Shown one piece after another: positions 1 through 13,243 of a DNA stretch of 64,000 nt (position 1 is its first letter; every line of letters starts with the position of its first letter). The notes under the pieces are model-generated. The model did no database searches. It was not told the DNA's origin and saw nothing but the letters and a program-made list of their open reading frames with translations. Made by a program: the position numbers and the translations under genes. Source of the DNA: Deinococcus hopiensis KR-140 (GTDB taxonomy: Bacteria; Deinococcota; Deinococci; Deinococcales; Deinococcaceae); contig NZ_FWWU01000009.1 in NCBI RefSeq assembly GCF_900176165.1, positions 2,234,501 through 2,298,500 on the forward strand. The letters are read 5' to 3'.

Positions 1-2
1 AG

Positions 3-173
3 CCCCTGGGCCTACTCGCGTGCGCCTGCGCAAGCTGCTGTGGGCCTACGCCGTACGCGGCCCACAGCCTGCCGCGGGTGGAAGCTGGGCAAATCCTGGT
101 GCCGCTGGGGGAGGCGTGCGGTCTCTTCTCGCCCATTGCCTTGCCCGGCGGGGAGAGGCAGCGGGCAGCGTAA
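3..173 (+). pseudogene. possible 3' end or remnant of a gene cut by the window edge
   Basis: A frame is open from the window edge to a TAA at 171-173. Its last ~25 codons read like ordinary protein (LPRVEAGQILVPLGEACGLF), but the part nearest the edge is rich in Cys and Ala. Further protein-like stretches follow in another frame, for example GDAHLYLSGAPPQTEVHLFF near 345-405. This could be a gene broken by frameshifts or simply high-GC noise. I recognise no family. The rest of 174-607 holds no gene I can defend. Confidence 0.22.
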
Positions 174-607
174 AACGGCAGGGGACCGTCACCAAAGTGC
201 CCGTGCTGTGGCAAAACGGGGACAGGACGCCTCCGCACCGCGGGAAGCGTCCCCGGGACCCGCGCCCGCAGATGGTGGACCGGACGCCGCACGTCCACCC
301 GCCGCGGGTTCCGCTCCCGGTGCAGCGCGTGCGGCGTCGGGAGGGGGACGCACACCTCTATCTCTCCGGGGCCCCGCCACAGACCGAAGTCCATCTGTTT
401 TTCAAGGAGAGCGGCCGCGGTGGTGGGCGCCGTGAGGGGGCACAAAATTCGCACACCGGGTGTGCGCCGCAGCCCCTTTCGCTGCTCGCTTACCCACGGG
501 AAATGCCCACCTGATTTCAGTTCGTCTCTACCCCCGCGGTGCCGCAACCCCACGGAGGCCCGCCCTTCCCTCACCCTTCCTGAACCCGGCCGGGCCGCGG
601 GCGTGCG

Positions 608-613
608 TACAAT
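608..613 (+). promoter_or_regulatory. -10 element TACAAT of leaderless plsY
   Basis: TACAAT ends seven bases before the GTG at 621, so transcription should start at or next to the start codon. The same -10 hexamer at the same spacing precedes the GTG of the chorismate enzyme at 59718. This spacing is why the GTG is preferred to starts further upstream in the same frame. Confidence 0.7.
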
Positions 614-620
614 TAACTGC

Positions 621-1247
621 GTGACTGTGCCCGCCCACCTCGCGCTCGCCCTCCCGGCCCTGGTGGCCTCGTACCTGATCGGCTCGGTGCCCGCCGCCGC
701 CTGGGTGGCCCGCGCCCGGGGAGTGGACATCCGCAAGGTGGGCAGCGGCAACAGCGGAGCCACCAACGTGCTGCGCTCGCTGGGCAAGGGCCCGGCGCTG
801 GGCGTGGCCCTCTTCGACATCCTCAAGGGAGCGCTGGCCGTGGGTCTGGCGCACCTGCTGGGGCTGGGGCCGGTGTGGGCCGCGGTGTGCGGTGTGGCGG
901 CCGTGCTCGGCCACAACTTCAGCCCCTTCCTGAACTGGCGGGGCGGTAAGGGCGTGGCGACGAGCTTCGGAACCATTGCGGCGCTAGACCCGGTGGTGGG
1001 CGCGGTGGTCTTTGCGGTGGGGGCGAGTTGCATGTGGCTCACGCGCTACGTCAGCGCGGGCAGCATTCTGGGAGCGCTGACGGGAGCCGCCGTGTCGGTG
1101 GCGCTGGGCCGCCCGTGGTGGTTGGTCGTGGTGGTGGCTGGCCTCTCCACGCTGCTGACTTGGCAGCATCGGGACAACATCACGCGGCTGCACGCCGGAA
1201 CCGAGCGGCGGCTGGGCGAGCCCAAGTCGAGCAAGCCCAAAGTGTAG
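621..1247 (+). CDS. plsY: glycerol-3-phosphate acyltransferase PlsY
   Basis: Integral membrane acyltransferase that moves the acyl group of acyl-phosphate to sn-glycerol 3-phosphate, the first step of phospholipid synthesis in bacteria with PlsX/PlsY. The 208 residues carry the family signatures SGNSGATNVLR (about 36-46) and GHNFSPFLNWRGGKG (about 94-108), with five or so hydrophobic segments and a basic C-terminal tail. Length is normal. GTG 621 was chosen because it lies 7 bases after a TACAAT -10 box and begins directly before the first membrane helix; starts further upstream would add a non-conserved extension of up to 67 residues. It is transcribed alone, away from the next gene's own promoter. 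Confidence 0.93.
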   Translation: MTVPAHLALALPALVASYLIGSVPAAAWVARARGVDIRKVGSGNSGATNVLRSLGKGPALGVALFDILKGALAVGLAHLLGLGPVWAAVCGVAAVLGHNFSPFLNWRGGKGVATSFGTIAALDPVVGAVVFAVGASCMWLTRYVSAGSILGALTGAAVSVALGRPWWLVVVVAGLSTLLTWQHRDNITRLHAGTERRLGEPKSSKPKV

Positions 1248-1277
1248 GCATTCGTCCCACGCCCCGGTCCCCTGCGC

Positions 1278-1283
1278 TATTCT
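1278..1283 (+). promoter_or_regulatory. probable -10 element TATTCT
   Basis: TATTCT lies 31 bases after the plsY stop and 66 bases before the ATG at 1350. This leaves a leader of roughly 60 nt that contains a GGGGAG ribosome site, so this gene would be one of the minority here with a conventional leader. No strong -35 is visible. Confidence 0.4.
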
Positions 1284-1349
1284 GGAGGAGTCATTCCATC
1301 AGGAGAGAAGCCGGACGGGGTTCAGCCCGCCCCGGCGCGGGGAGCGTTC

Positions 1350-1649
1350 ATGCCGGTCAGGATTCGGATTTACGGTCACGAGGCCACTTTTGCCGGGGGG
1401 CAGTGGACCTGCGCGGACGACAGCCTTCAGGCCATGCTGCAGGCCCTCGCCGATCCGCGCGCCACCACGCCCGAACAGGAACACGTCCACGCCCTGTATG
1501 CGGCCGGGCGCTTTGGTGGCCTGATCGCCACTCCCCAGGGCTGGGAAGCCGCTCCCCACCCCGAGGCCGAGATCCGTATGGAGGACATCGCCCCGACGCG
1601 GCGGCCCGAGCAGAGTGGATGGCTGTCGTTTCTGAAACGGAAGCGGTAG
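1350..1649 (+). CDS. conserved hypothetical protein, 99 aa
   Basis: Small soluble protein starting MPVRIRIYGHEATFAGGQW. It has mixed alpha/beta composition, a Gly-rich centre and a basic end (SFLKRKR). No catalytic motif or membrane segment is visible and I do not recognise the family. The start is supported by a GGGGAG ribosome site 6 bases upstream. The reading frame has Deinococcus-like codon use (G/C in third positions), so the gene is likely real. A very stable hairpin at 1689-1715 follows. Confidence 0.7.
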   Translation: MPVRIRIYGHEATFAGGQWTCADDSLQAMLQALADPRATTPEQEHVHALYAAGRFGGLIATPQGWEAAPHPEAEIRMEDIAPTRRPEQSGWLSFLKRKR

Positions 1650-1688
1650 GGGCGGGGTCTGGAGCGTGGTCCTCTGCCGTCTCGGTGG

Positions 1689-1715
1689 CCCCCTCTCCCC
1701 TCGGAGGAGAGGGGG
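1689..1715 (+). terminator. strong GC hairpin downstream of the 99-aa gene
   Basis: A 10-bp perfect stem (CCCCCTCTCC pairing with GGAGAGGGGG) with a short loop. There is no U-tract, so it is either a poor intrinsic terminator or a palindromic repeat. From here to 1838 I see no gene. Confidence 0.45.
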
Positions 1716-1838
1716 GCGGCGCAGCAGCAGGGTGACCGGTACAGCCCGCAGAGCGGGGGCCAGCAGCCGGCGAAACCGGCCCACAAAACCAACACCCTGG
1801 ACTCCCCCTCCACACCCCCCGTGCCTAGCCCTGCCCCC

Positions 1839-1867
1839 TTGACCCCCGGCCTCCGGGCCGTTACCTT
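1839..1867 (+). promoter_or_regulatory. promoter of the asd leader: TTGACC, 17-bp spacer, TACCTT
   Basis: The -35 is at 1839-1844 and the -10 at 1862-1867, with an ideal 17-bp spacer. The -10 ends six bases before an ATG at 1874, so the transcript should begin at the first codon of the leader peptide rather than at asd itself, 102 bases further on. Confidence 0.75.
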
Positions 1868-1873
1868 GCCCCT

Positions 1874-1900
1874 ATGTGCCGCCCCACCACCATCACTTGA
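1874..1900 (+). CDS. asd leader peptide MCRPTTIT
   Basis: An eight-codon ORF, ATG-TGC-CGC-CCC-ACC-ACC-ATC-ACT-TGA, begins where the promoter predicts the transcript to start. Codons 5-8 are Thr-Thr-Ile-Thr. It resembles in miniature the thr operon leader peptide of enteric bacteria, which stalls ribosomes when Thr- or Ile-tRNA is uncharged. Its first codons contain the segment that can pair with segment 2 of the attenuator. Asd feeds threonine and isoleucine synthesis, so the codon content fits the downstream gene. Confidence 0.72.
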   Translation: MCRPTTIT

Positions 1901-1959
1901 CCCGGGCGGCCTGCGTTGTTTACAGCCGCCCGCAAGATGCGTGGCGGATTTTTTCTTTT
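1878..1959 (+). promoter_or_regulatory. four-segment transcription attenuator of asd
   Basis: Segment 1 is GCCGCCC (1878-1884, inside the leader peptide), segment 2 GGGCGGC (1904-1910), segment 3 GCCGCCC (1925-1931) and segment 4 GGCGG (1943-1947). Pairing 1:2 or 2:3 uses a perfect 7-bp complement. Pairing 3:4 gives CCGCC/GGCGG plus a CGC/GCG top, followed at once by a U-rich run (1949-1959, one C), which makes an intrinsic terminator. A ribosome reaching the TGA at 1898-1900 would cover segment 2 and favour 3:4. A ribosome stalled on the Thr/Ile codons would leave 2 free to pair with 3 and allow read-through into asd. Confidence 0.75.
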
Positions 1960-1975
1960 GGGAAGGGGTTTGAAG

Positions 1976-3001
<1,026 letters not shown>

Positions 3002-3055
3002 AGGCCCAAAGCGCGCCTTCACAAGCGCCCATCTGCCCAGTGGCACACTGGAAGC

Positions 3056-3676
3056 GTGGCCCGTCTCCCCTCCACCGCCCCGCGTCCCCCTTCCCCTTCG
3101 CCCGTCCGGTCCGCCGCCCTGCTTACGGCGCTGCTGGTCGGCGGCTTATGGGGGCAGGAGACGGTGGACCAGTTCGCGCTGGGCGGCTCGCTGGACCGCT
3201 ACGGCATCCTGCCGCGTGACCCGGCCAGCGTGTGGCACGTGCTGACCGCGCCCTTCTTGCATTACGGCTTCGCGCATCTCATCGCCAACACCGGCCCCCT
3301 GACCGTGCTCACCTTTATGGGAGCACTGCGGGGCGTGGAGCGATTTCTGGCGGCCACCCTGGTCATTGTGGTGGTGGGCGGGCTGCTGGTGTGGCTGCTG
3401 GGCCGGGGCGGCAGCGTTCACCTGGGGGCCAGCGAGCTGGTGTTCGGCTTTCTCGCCTACCTGCTGGGTGTGGGCTGGTGGGAGCGTACGGCCCCCGCCA
3501 TCGGGGCTGCCGCCTTCGCCCTCTTCCTGTACGGCGGCGTGCTGTGGGGGGTGCTGCCCACCAATCCCGTGATCTCCTGGGAAGCGCACCTGTTCGGCTT
3601 CGTGGCAGGCCTGATCGCGGCGGCGCTGCTGCACCGGCGGGGTGTACCGCGCGGGCGCGGAGCCGTTGACCCTTAG
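3056..3676 (+). CDS. rhomboid-family intramembrane protein
   Basis: Polytopic membrane protein of 206 residues with about six hydrophobic segments. It has the rhomboid landmarks: HLIANT (74-79), the serine motif GASE (Ser126) at the head of a helix and EAHLFGF with His178 at the head of the last helix. A Ser-His dyad is therefore possible, although the usual glycine after the serine (GxSG) is Glu here. The GTG start lies six bases after CACACT, a near-consensus -10 in the leaderless arrangement. The C-terminus is short and basic. The substrate is unknown; it may be a protease or an inactive relative. Confidence 0.8.
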   Translation: MARLPSTAPRPPSPSPVRSAALLTALLVGGLWGQETVDQFALGGSLDRYGILPRDPASVWHVLTAPFLHYGFAHLIANTGPLTVLTFMGALRGVERFLAATLVIVVVGGLLVWLLGRGGSVHLGASELVFGFLAYLLGVGWWERTAPAIGAAAFALFLYGGVLWGVLPTNPVISWEAHLFGFVAGLIAAALLHRRGVPRGRGAVDP

Positions 3677-3687
3677 CCTTTGGCCTT

Positions 3688-4317
<630 letters not shown>

Positions 4318-4324
4318 GGGAGGG

Positions 4325-4330
4325 ATTATG
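4325..4330 (-). promoter_or_regulatory. -10 element CATAAT of leaderless tdk
   Basis: Seven bases separate this hexamer from the GTG at 4317. The region 4331-4720 between tdk and rpmE holds no gene I can support. It has inverted repeats, among them matched arms near 4370-4440 (CTGAAGGCGG with CCGCCTTCAG). Confidence 0.6.
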
Positions 4331-4720
4331 GCAGAGGGACCGGGGACCGCAGAGCAGAGGGGGCAGGCTGCTGAAGGCGGAGGGCCGAGGACCCCGTTCG
4401 GACGTCTGCCGCGGCCGGGGCAAAAGCCCCGCCTTCAGCCCTCACGCCAGAGGTGGACCAGGCGGCGAAGGCGGGCGTGATCGGGAAGGGGCAGCCCAGG
4501 AGAAGCGCCGCTGCCGGCAGACAGCCGCGGACCGCTCCACTCCGGCAAGATCACCCCCAGCCGCTCACCCGCGCCCTGTTCCCGTACTCCCCGCCTCTGC
4601 CACCCGAGAGTTCCAACGGTACCGCTGGGCCCCAACGCTGATGGAACGCCCACCCTTTTTCCCCGGCAAGGCCACAGCGTCCTCTCTGGATTTCTGACGT
4701 TCGCCATCCGCCTTCGGCAA

Positions 4721-4748
4721 CACAAAACCCCTGGAGCAGCCCAGGGGT
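4721..4748 (-). terminator. rpmE terminator
   Basis: An 8-bp stem (ACCCCTGG 4727-4734 with CCAGGGGT 4741-4748) reads, on the minus strand, into a short U-rich run, 20 bases after the rpmE stop. Confidence 0.75.
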
Positions 4749-4768
4749 CCGTGTTCGCTTCGCGCGGC

Positions 4769-4987
<219 letters not shown>

Positions 4988-5062
4988 GTGTTCGCCTCCT
5001 CCGTCACGTCTGTTGTGCGTGACGGGCAACCCTGACAGTCTAGCAGATCTCCCCCACCTCCG

Positions 5063-6238
<1,176 letters not shown>

Positions 6239-6298
6239 GGAGCGCATTGTGCCGCGCGTGGGCCGCAGGTGGAGGGTGTCCGCGCGCCCGCCTCCCCT

Positions 6299-7033
6299 TT
6301 AGGACAGTTGCCCGATCCGCGCCCGCAGCTCGTGCGCCACAGCGTCCGGTCCGCGCAGCAACGTCTCGTTCGGCACGTGCCAGCGGCCCTTTTGCTCGAA
6401 CTCCGCGGTAAAGAAACTCGCCATACCTGTCGCCCGGCGGTCCACTTCCAGCAGCACGTCCAGACCACCGGGCGTTTGGAACATCATCACTTCCAGTTCA
6501 TTGATGCGGAACTGGCCGTGGGGCGGCGCGAAGCTCAATTCCTGCACGACGCGCCCGTGGTGGTACTCCACCTCGCTGGCCTTCAGGTGGAAGCCCAGGC
6601 GCTGTGCGGCCCCGATGACCACCTCCATCTCGCGGCTGGGCAGAATCTGGAGGTGATCGGTGTCGCCTGGGTCCACCGCGGCGGCGATGTCGGCGTCAGT
6701 GACGAGCCACACGGCCGTTCCGGGCAAGGTCAGGGGCGTGCCGTGGGGAATGGGCAGTCGAAAGGGAAATTCCAGCTTCTCGCCGGGGCGCAGGTCAAAG
6801 CCGCCGATCACCGGCTCGGTGAAAAGGGTGTGGACGAGGTAGGCGTCGTCGGCCTTGTAGCGGGTGGTCAGGCCGAGGTTGATGCGCTCGACGCGGTGCT
6901 CCAGCGCTCCCCCCGTCACCTGCACCACGCCGGTGAGGTCCTCGCCCACCCGGACCGCCGGATTCTGCACGAGGGCGTCCACACGCGCTCCACCGATGCC
7001 GACGGCCGCCATCATCTTTTTCAAGAATCCCAT
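6299..7033 (-). CDS. spo0M: Spo0M-like arrestin-fold protein
   Basis: Soluble protein of 244 residues starting MGFLKKMMAAVGIGGARVD and matching the Spo0M family (sporulation-control protein in Bacillus, arrestin-like beta sandwiches). Typical features are RPGEKLEFPFRLPIPHGTPLT in the middle and the repeated EVxH/RINELEV segments near the end. Deinococcus does not sporulate, so the role here is unknown; a link to stress or cell envelope is only a guess. ATG 7033 lies seven bases after TACTGT (7041-7046), a leaderless arrangement. Confidence 0.87.
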   Translation of the reverse strand: MGFLKKMMAAVGIGGARVDALVQNPAVRVGEDLTGVVQVTGGALEHRVERINLGLTTRYKADDAYLVHTLFTEPVIGGFDLRPGEKLEFPFRLPIPHGTPLTLPGTAVWLVTDADIAAAVDPGDTDHLQILPSREMEVVIGAAQRLGFHLKASEVEYHHGRVVQELSFAPPHGQFRINELEVMMFQTPGGLDVLLEVDRRATGMASFFTAEFEQKGRWHVPNETLLRGPDAVAHELRARIGQLS

Positions 7034-7086
7034 ACAGATCACAGTACGTGACCGGGTCGGGAGAAGTTCCTCCGCCCGAATTGACT

Positions 7087-7121
7087 GGCGGTTGCAGTGC
7101 CCTAACGCCCCTGCAACCGCC
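7087..7121. terminator. 11-bp hairpin spanning the ppgK stop
   Basis: GGCGGTTGCAG (7087-7097) pairs perfectly with CTGCAACCGCC (7111-7121). The right arm is the last coding stretch of ppgK and the loop contains its stop. No U-tract follows, so this may act in 3'-end protection or as an overlapping terminator. Confidence 0.5.
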
Positions 7122-7857
7122 GGGCTGCCACCAACGCCGCTCCCACGATCCCCGCCTCGTTGCGAAGCTGCGCGGGGACGACGCGGGTGCGCTCGGCGAC
7201 AAGGGACTCGCTCCACTTGTCGGCCTTCTTGCTCACCCCGCCGCCGATCACGAACAGATCCGGCGAGAACAGCAGCTCCAGGTGCGCGAGGTACTTGCCG
7301 GCGCGGCCCGCCCACTCCTTCCAGCTGAGGTCGCCCTGCTCACGCGCGCGGTCCGAAGTCCAGGTCTCGGCGTGTCTGTCACCCTTCAGGTACAGGTGCC
7401 CGAGTTCGGTGTTGGGTACCAGCACGCCGTCGTGGATCAGGGCGCTGCCGATACCGGTGCCGAAGGTCAAGACGAGCACCACGCCCCGCACGCCCGCTCC
7501 GGCGCCGAACTGCGCTTCCGCCAGGCCCGCCGCGTCGGCGTCGTTGATCAGGAAGACCTCGCGTCCCGTCGCCTGCGAGAACAGCGCTGCCGCGTCCAGT
7601 CCAATCCAGCCCTTGTCGACGTTTGCGGCGCTCAGGGTCTTGCCGCCCTGCACGATGCCGGGAAAGGTGACGCCCACCGCGCCCGTGTGCCCGAAATGCC
7701 GGACCAGTTCGTTCACCACGTTCTGCACAGCGTCGGGGGCCGCCCCCGGAGGCGTGGGAATGCGGTGCCGTTCGGCCACGAGTTGCCCGGTGACGGTGTC
7801 TACGGGCGCCCCCTTGATGCCACTGCCGCCGATATCGATGCCGAGAATGACGCTCAT
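7102..7857 (-). CDS. ppgK: polyphosphate glucokinase (ROK family)
   Basis: Phosphorylates glucose using polyphosphate and/or ATP. The 251 residues show the N-terminal phosphate-binding ILGIDIGGSGIKGA, the sugar-binding INDADAAGLAE and the PPGK-specific TFGTGIGSAL...VPNTELGHL stretch; the family's TWTSDRARE and SPDLFVIGGG segments follow. ATG 7857 lies seven bases after TACCCT (7865-7870), so it is a leaderless start; an upstream in-frame ATG would precede the promoter. Polyphosphate use fits a stress-tolerant genus. Confidence 0.92.
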   Translation of the reverse strand: MSVILGIDIGGSGIKGAPVDTVTGQLVAERHRIPTPPGAAPDAVQNVVNELVRHFGHTGAVGVTFPGIVQGGKTLSAANVDKGWIGLDAAALFSQATGREVFLINDADAAGLAEAQFGAGAGVRGVVLVLTFGTGIGSALIHDGVLVPNTELGHLYLKGDRHAETWTSDRAREQGDLSWKEWAGRAGKYLAHLELLFSPDLFVIGGGVSKKADKWSESLVAERTRVVPAQLRNEAGIVGAALVAARRLQGR

Positions 7858-7905
7858 GAAGGACAGGGTACGGGACGGAGGCACCGCTTGTGGTGGGTTA
7901 AGCGT

Positions 7906-9441
7906 TTATTCGACTGTTCTGTTCTGGCCGCGCGTCATTTGCCGCCGCGCTTTCTCCCGGTACATCCGTTCGTCTGCCCTCTCGATGAGGCTCCGGGCGT
8001 CGCTGCCCGCCTTGCTGTCGATCAGCCCGACACTGGCGCCCACCGGCTGGACCGTTACCTGACGCGCCGCCAGAACGGCGACGTCCACGCATTCCAGGAC
8101 GTCGTCCTCACCCAGAGGGTCGAGCAGCAACGTGAATTCGTCTCCCCCATACCGGTACACCTCACCTGAGCGGCGCAACTCGCCGCGTAAGGCCGTGGCA
8201 AAGACGCGCAACAGGTGGTCGCCGGTGGCGTGGCCCTCATTGTCATTGACCCCTTTGAAGCCGTCCAGATCGATCAACCCCAGGGTAAAAGGCCCACCAG
8301 AGGCCAACCGGGCCGTCAGGGCTTCCTCGAAGGCTCGCCGGTTTCCTACCCCCGTCAGGGCATCTTGGCGGGCCATCTGGTCCCGCAGGGCCAGGGCAGT
8401 TCGGTGCTCCAACGCGGCGCGCACGCTGCGGCCAGCGGCGTCCAGCAACGCGCGGTCACTCTGGCGCCATGCCGCCCGGGGACCACGTTCTGCCCGTACG
8501 ACCACCAGCAAAAAGGTGGTTTCTCCGAAGTGTCCCAGGGGCAACCAGGCCGCTGCCCGAATTCCAGCCTCCACCGCTTCGGGCAGGGCGAGCGGATGCG
8601 TGGCGTAATCTTGAAGGTAGACGGTGGAGGCGGCGCCGTGCAAGGAACGGGTCACGCCTCCAACCAGACGGGGCAGGCGCAGGGCAAACTCCAGGAGGGC
8701 GGGGCTCAGGTCGGGCTGGTGGTGGGCCACCTGAATGGAAAGGTCCTCCCCCTCCACGGTGATCAGGCCTGTCCAGTCCGCGTAGACCGTTGCGCCGATC
8801 ATCTGGGCAGCAGCGAGGGTGGCTTCTTCGGGGGTCAGCGCCGAGTCGAGGAGGCTGTTGACCTCTTCGAGCACCTGGGCGTGCGACACGAACCGCTGCA
8901 AATCGCGCAACTGCTGTCCCTGCTGCTCCACCTGCCGTTCCAGCTCCTGCTGGCGCAGCCGCAGTTCCAATTCGTCCATCACCAGTGCGGCCAGGTCCTG
9001 CAAGGTCGCCCGGTCTTCGGCACTGAGCGTCCGGGGTCGGCTGTCGATAATGCAAATGGACCCCAGGCGGTGTCCGAGCGGCGTCACCAGTGGAGCGCCG
9101 GCATACATGCGGATGAAGGGCGCCTCCGTGACCTGGGCGTTGTCCTGAAAGCGGGGGTCAAGCGCCGCGTCCGGCACCTCCAGCACTTCCCCGCCCAGGA
9201 TGGTCCAGGCGCAAAATGAACGCTCGCGCGGCGCCGTGCTGTCGCCAGTGCCGAAGCAGGACTTGCCCCATTGCCGGTGTTGATCCACAAAATTGATAAT
9301 GGCGGCAGGAGCCTGAAGCGCACGGGCCGCCAGCCGGGTGAGGCGGTCAAACGTTTCTTCAGGAGCTGTATCGAGGATGTCATAACGGGCGAGATCGAGA
9401 AGCCGTCCATATTCATCTTCGGGAAGTGGAGCGGCGGGCAT
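7906..9441 (-). CDS. GAF-domain diguanylate cyclase (GGDEF)
   Basis: Cytosolic c-di-GMP synthase, 511 residues. The first ~155 residues form a GAF domain (FDRLTRLAARAL, INFVDQHRQWGKS, GSICIIDSRPRTLS), then a glutamine-rich coiled coil (~155-190), a second, more divergent GAF-like region (~195-345) and the GGDEF domain (~355-505). The active site is intact, YGGDEF at 431-436, with DALTGVGNRRAF and DLDGFKGVND. The inhibitory I-site is RSGE rather than RxxD, so feedback by c-di-GMP may be weak. ATG 9441 follows TAAGGT by six bases. The sensed ligand is unknown. Confidence 0.9.
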   Translation of the reverse strand: MPAAPLPEDEYGRLLDLARYDILDTAPEETFDRLTRLAARALQAPAAIINFVDQHRQWGKSCFGTGDSTAPRERSFCAWTILGGEVLEVPDAALDPRFQDNAQVTEAPFIRMYAGAPLVTPLGHRLGSICIIDSRPRTLSAEDRATLQDLAALVMDELELRLRQQELERQVEQQGQQLRDLQRFVSHAQVLEEVNSLLDSALTPEEATLAAAQMIGATVYADWTGLITVEGEDLSIQVAHHQPDLSPALLEFALRLPRLVGGVTRSLHGAASTVYLQDYATHPLALPEAVEAGIRAAAWLPLGHFGETTFLLVVVRAERGPRAAWRQSDRALLDAAGRSVRAALEHRTALALRDQMARQDALTGVGNRRAFEEALTARLASGGPFTLGLIDLDGFKGVNDNEGHATGDHLLRVFATALRGELRRSGEVYRYGGDEFTLLLDPLGEDDVLECVDVAVLAARQVTVQPVGASVGLIDSKAGSDARSLIERADERMYREKARRQMTRGQNRTVE

Positions 9442-9514
9442 GCCCTTACCTTACGCCGCCTTCCCTTTCTGTACTCTTGCCGCCGCCCCCGCACGTTTCC
9501 CTGTGAACGCAGTG

Positions 9515-9542
9515 CAAAAAACCGCCTCCGTGTGGGAGGCGG
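9515..9542 (-). terminator. rplT terminator
   Basis: CCGCCTCC (9522-9529) pairs with GGAGGCGG (9535-9542). Read on the minus strand the stem is followed by a run of seven U, a textbook intrinsic terminator just after rplT. Confidence 0.9.
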
Positions 9543-9561
9543 CCTTTTCAACAGGTGGCGC

Positions 9562-9921
<360 letters not shown>

Positions 9922-9926
9922 CTAGT

Positions 9927-10127
<201 letters not shown>

Positions 10128-10243
10128 CTGGCGTGCCCTCCTTCGTGGCCCAGTCGCGCCCACCTTGAGGTGGGGCTCGTGTCCGGGGTTCGGGCCGTCC
10201 ACGCGGGACTGTTGGTCGCCCTGCCCCACTTGACCAAGAGAAG

Positions 10244-10273
10244 ACTATACGCGACGGGGGCGGGAGGGAGCAA
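10244..10273 (-). promoter_or_regulatory. rpmI-rplT promoter: TTGCTC, 18-bp spacer, TATAGT
   Basis: On the minus strand the -35 is at 10268-10273 and the -10 at 10244-10249. This predicts a leader of about 110 nt before rpmI, including a small GGTGG/CCACC hairpin near 10160-10175. A leader of this size would be a natural site for autoregulation by L20. Confidence 0.6.
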
Positions 10274-10277
10274 GGGG

Positions 10278-11079
10278 TCAGGCCTGCCGGAAGTAGCGCT
10301 GGGCTGCCCGAAGCTGATCGGCATGCGGCCCGAAGACGCGGCGCACAGGCGCGTTGCCCGCGTCCGCTCCGCCCTGATCCGGCCCGAACTGCTGCGCGGC
10401 GAGGGGGCCAGCAGGTGAGCGTGGAGCCGTGTGCCGAGGTGACCGCCCCGCGCTCCGGGCCGCACGCCGATCCGGTTCCCGCGCTCCCGGGACGCTGCGC
10501 AGCCCCCACGGCTCCGGCGGCCACCACGCCCTCCTCTTTCCTGCAACAGCGCCAGCCCTGGGACAGCCCAAAGTCCTCCCGCCCCAGGTGGGCGAGCAAC
10601 GGCCAAACCTCGGGCCGGGCCAGCTCGGTTTCACCGCCCTCCACCACCGCGGGGTCTTCTGGGTAAGGCTGGGCACGCCGGGTTGTCTCGCACGGCACGT
10701 GCTCGGAGTCCAGCGTCCAGCCCGCCGCCCCAGGGCGCCTGGGTCATTGTGAGGGCGTCCATGTCCTGCACCCGCAGGAGGCGTTCCGGAACGGCCCGTT
10801 TACGCAGGGCGTGGGCGAGAGGAGGGTGATGGCCTCCCCCGGTGTGTCCGCACGGAACGTAGAAATGAGCGGCACCTGCGGGGAGCCAGACAGCAGGGCC
10901 GTACCCTCTACCCCCCGCGCCAAGCGCAGAATCGGGCCCTGACCGAGACGAAATGTCGCTGCTTCCAACCGTTCCCGCAGGAAAGCGAGTCGGCGCTCGG
11001 CCCCAGCAACATCCCTGCGCAGGGCGAAGAGACCGGCCAGGGAGCCGTGGGTGGGGCAACCAATGGTGAAGGTGGACAA
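10278..11079 (-). pseudogene. decayed protein-coding gene, family unknown
   Basis: Protein-like sequence continues on the minus strand but jumps between frames. The first part runs 11079 to ~10830 (STFTIGCPTHGSLAGLFALR, then LAFLRERLEAATFRLGQGPI). A second frame continues with HALRKRAVPERLLRVQDMDA to ~10700. A third carries PEVWPLLAHLGREDFGLSQG to ~10550. Remnants extend to ~10280 (GPHADQLRAAQRYF). At least two frameshifts are needed and no valid start fits. I do not recognise the family. The sequence between 11080 and 11269 may include its lost 5' end. Confidence 0.5.
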
Positions 11080-11269
11080 GGCAAGTTCAGGGAAATCAGG
11101 CCGCCGGGAACGCGATCAGGAGGGCAAAAGGGCCGGTTTCCGGAGCGGCGGGGCGCGGTGGGACTTGACCGGTACAGCCATGGGCACCCCAGGGACCAAA
11201 GAAGATGCAGGCCGCTTCCGCGCCCGCATGGGGGAATGGGGGACCGAGGTTGTGGCGTAGGCCACGCGC

Positions 11270-13189
<1,920 letters not shown>

Positions 13190-13243
13190 CCGGACAGCAT
13201 AAGGCGTTCGGGAAGAGGTGGGACCGGTTCCAGAGAATGAAAG

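Noticed and set aside
1862..1975. Lysine riboswitch or T-box upstream of asd
   Set aside because: The leader is too short and lacks the conserved cores of either; the leader peptide and four-segment pairing explain it better.
4435..4725. 96-codon minus-strand frame between rpmE and tdk
   Set aside because: Composition typical of random high-GC DNA; no start signal; it runs into the rpmE terminator.
11080..11269. Small plus-strand frames between the decayed gene and amylosucrase
   Set aside because: Arg/Gly-rich, no start signal and antisense to the decayed gene's probable 5' end.
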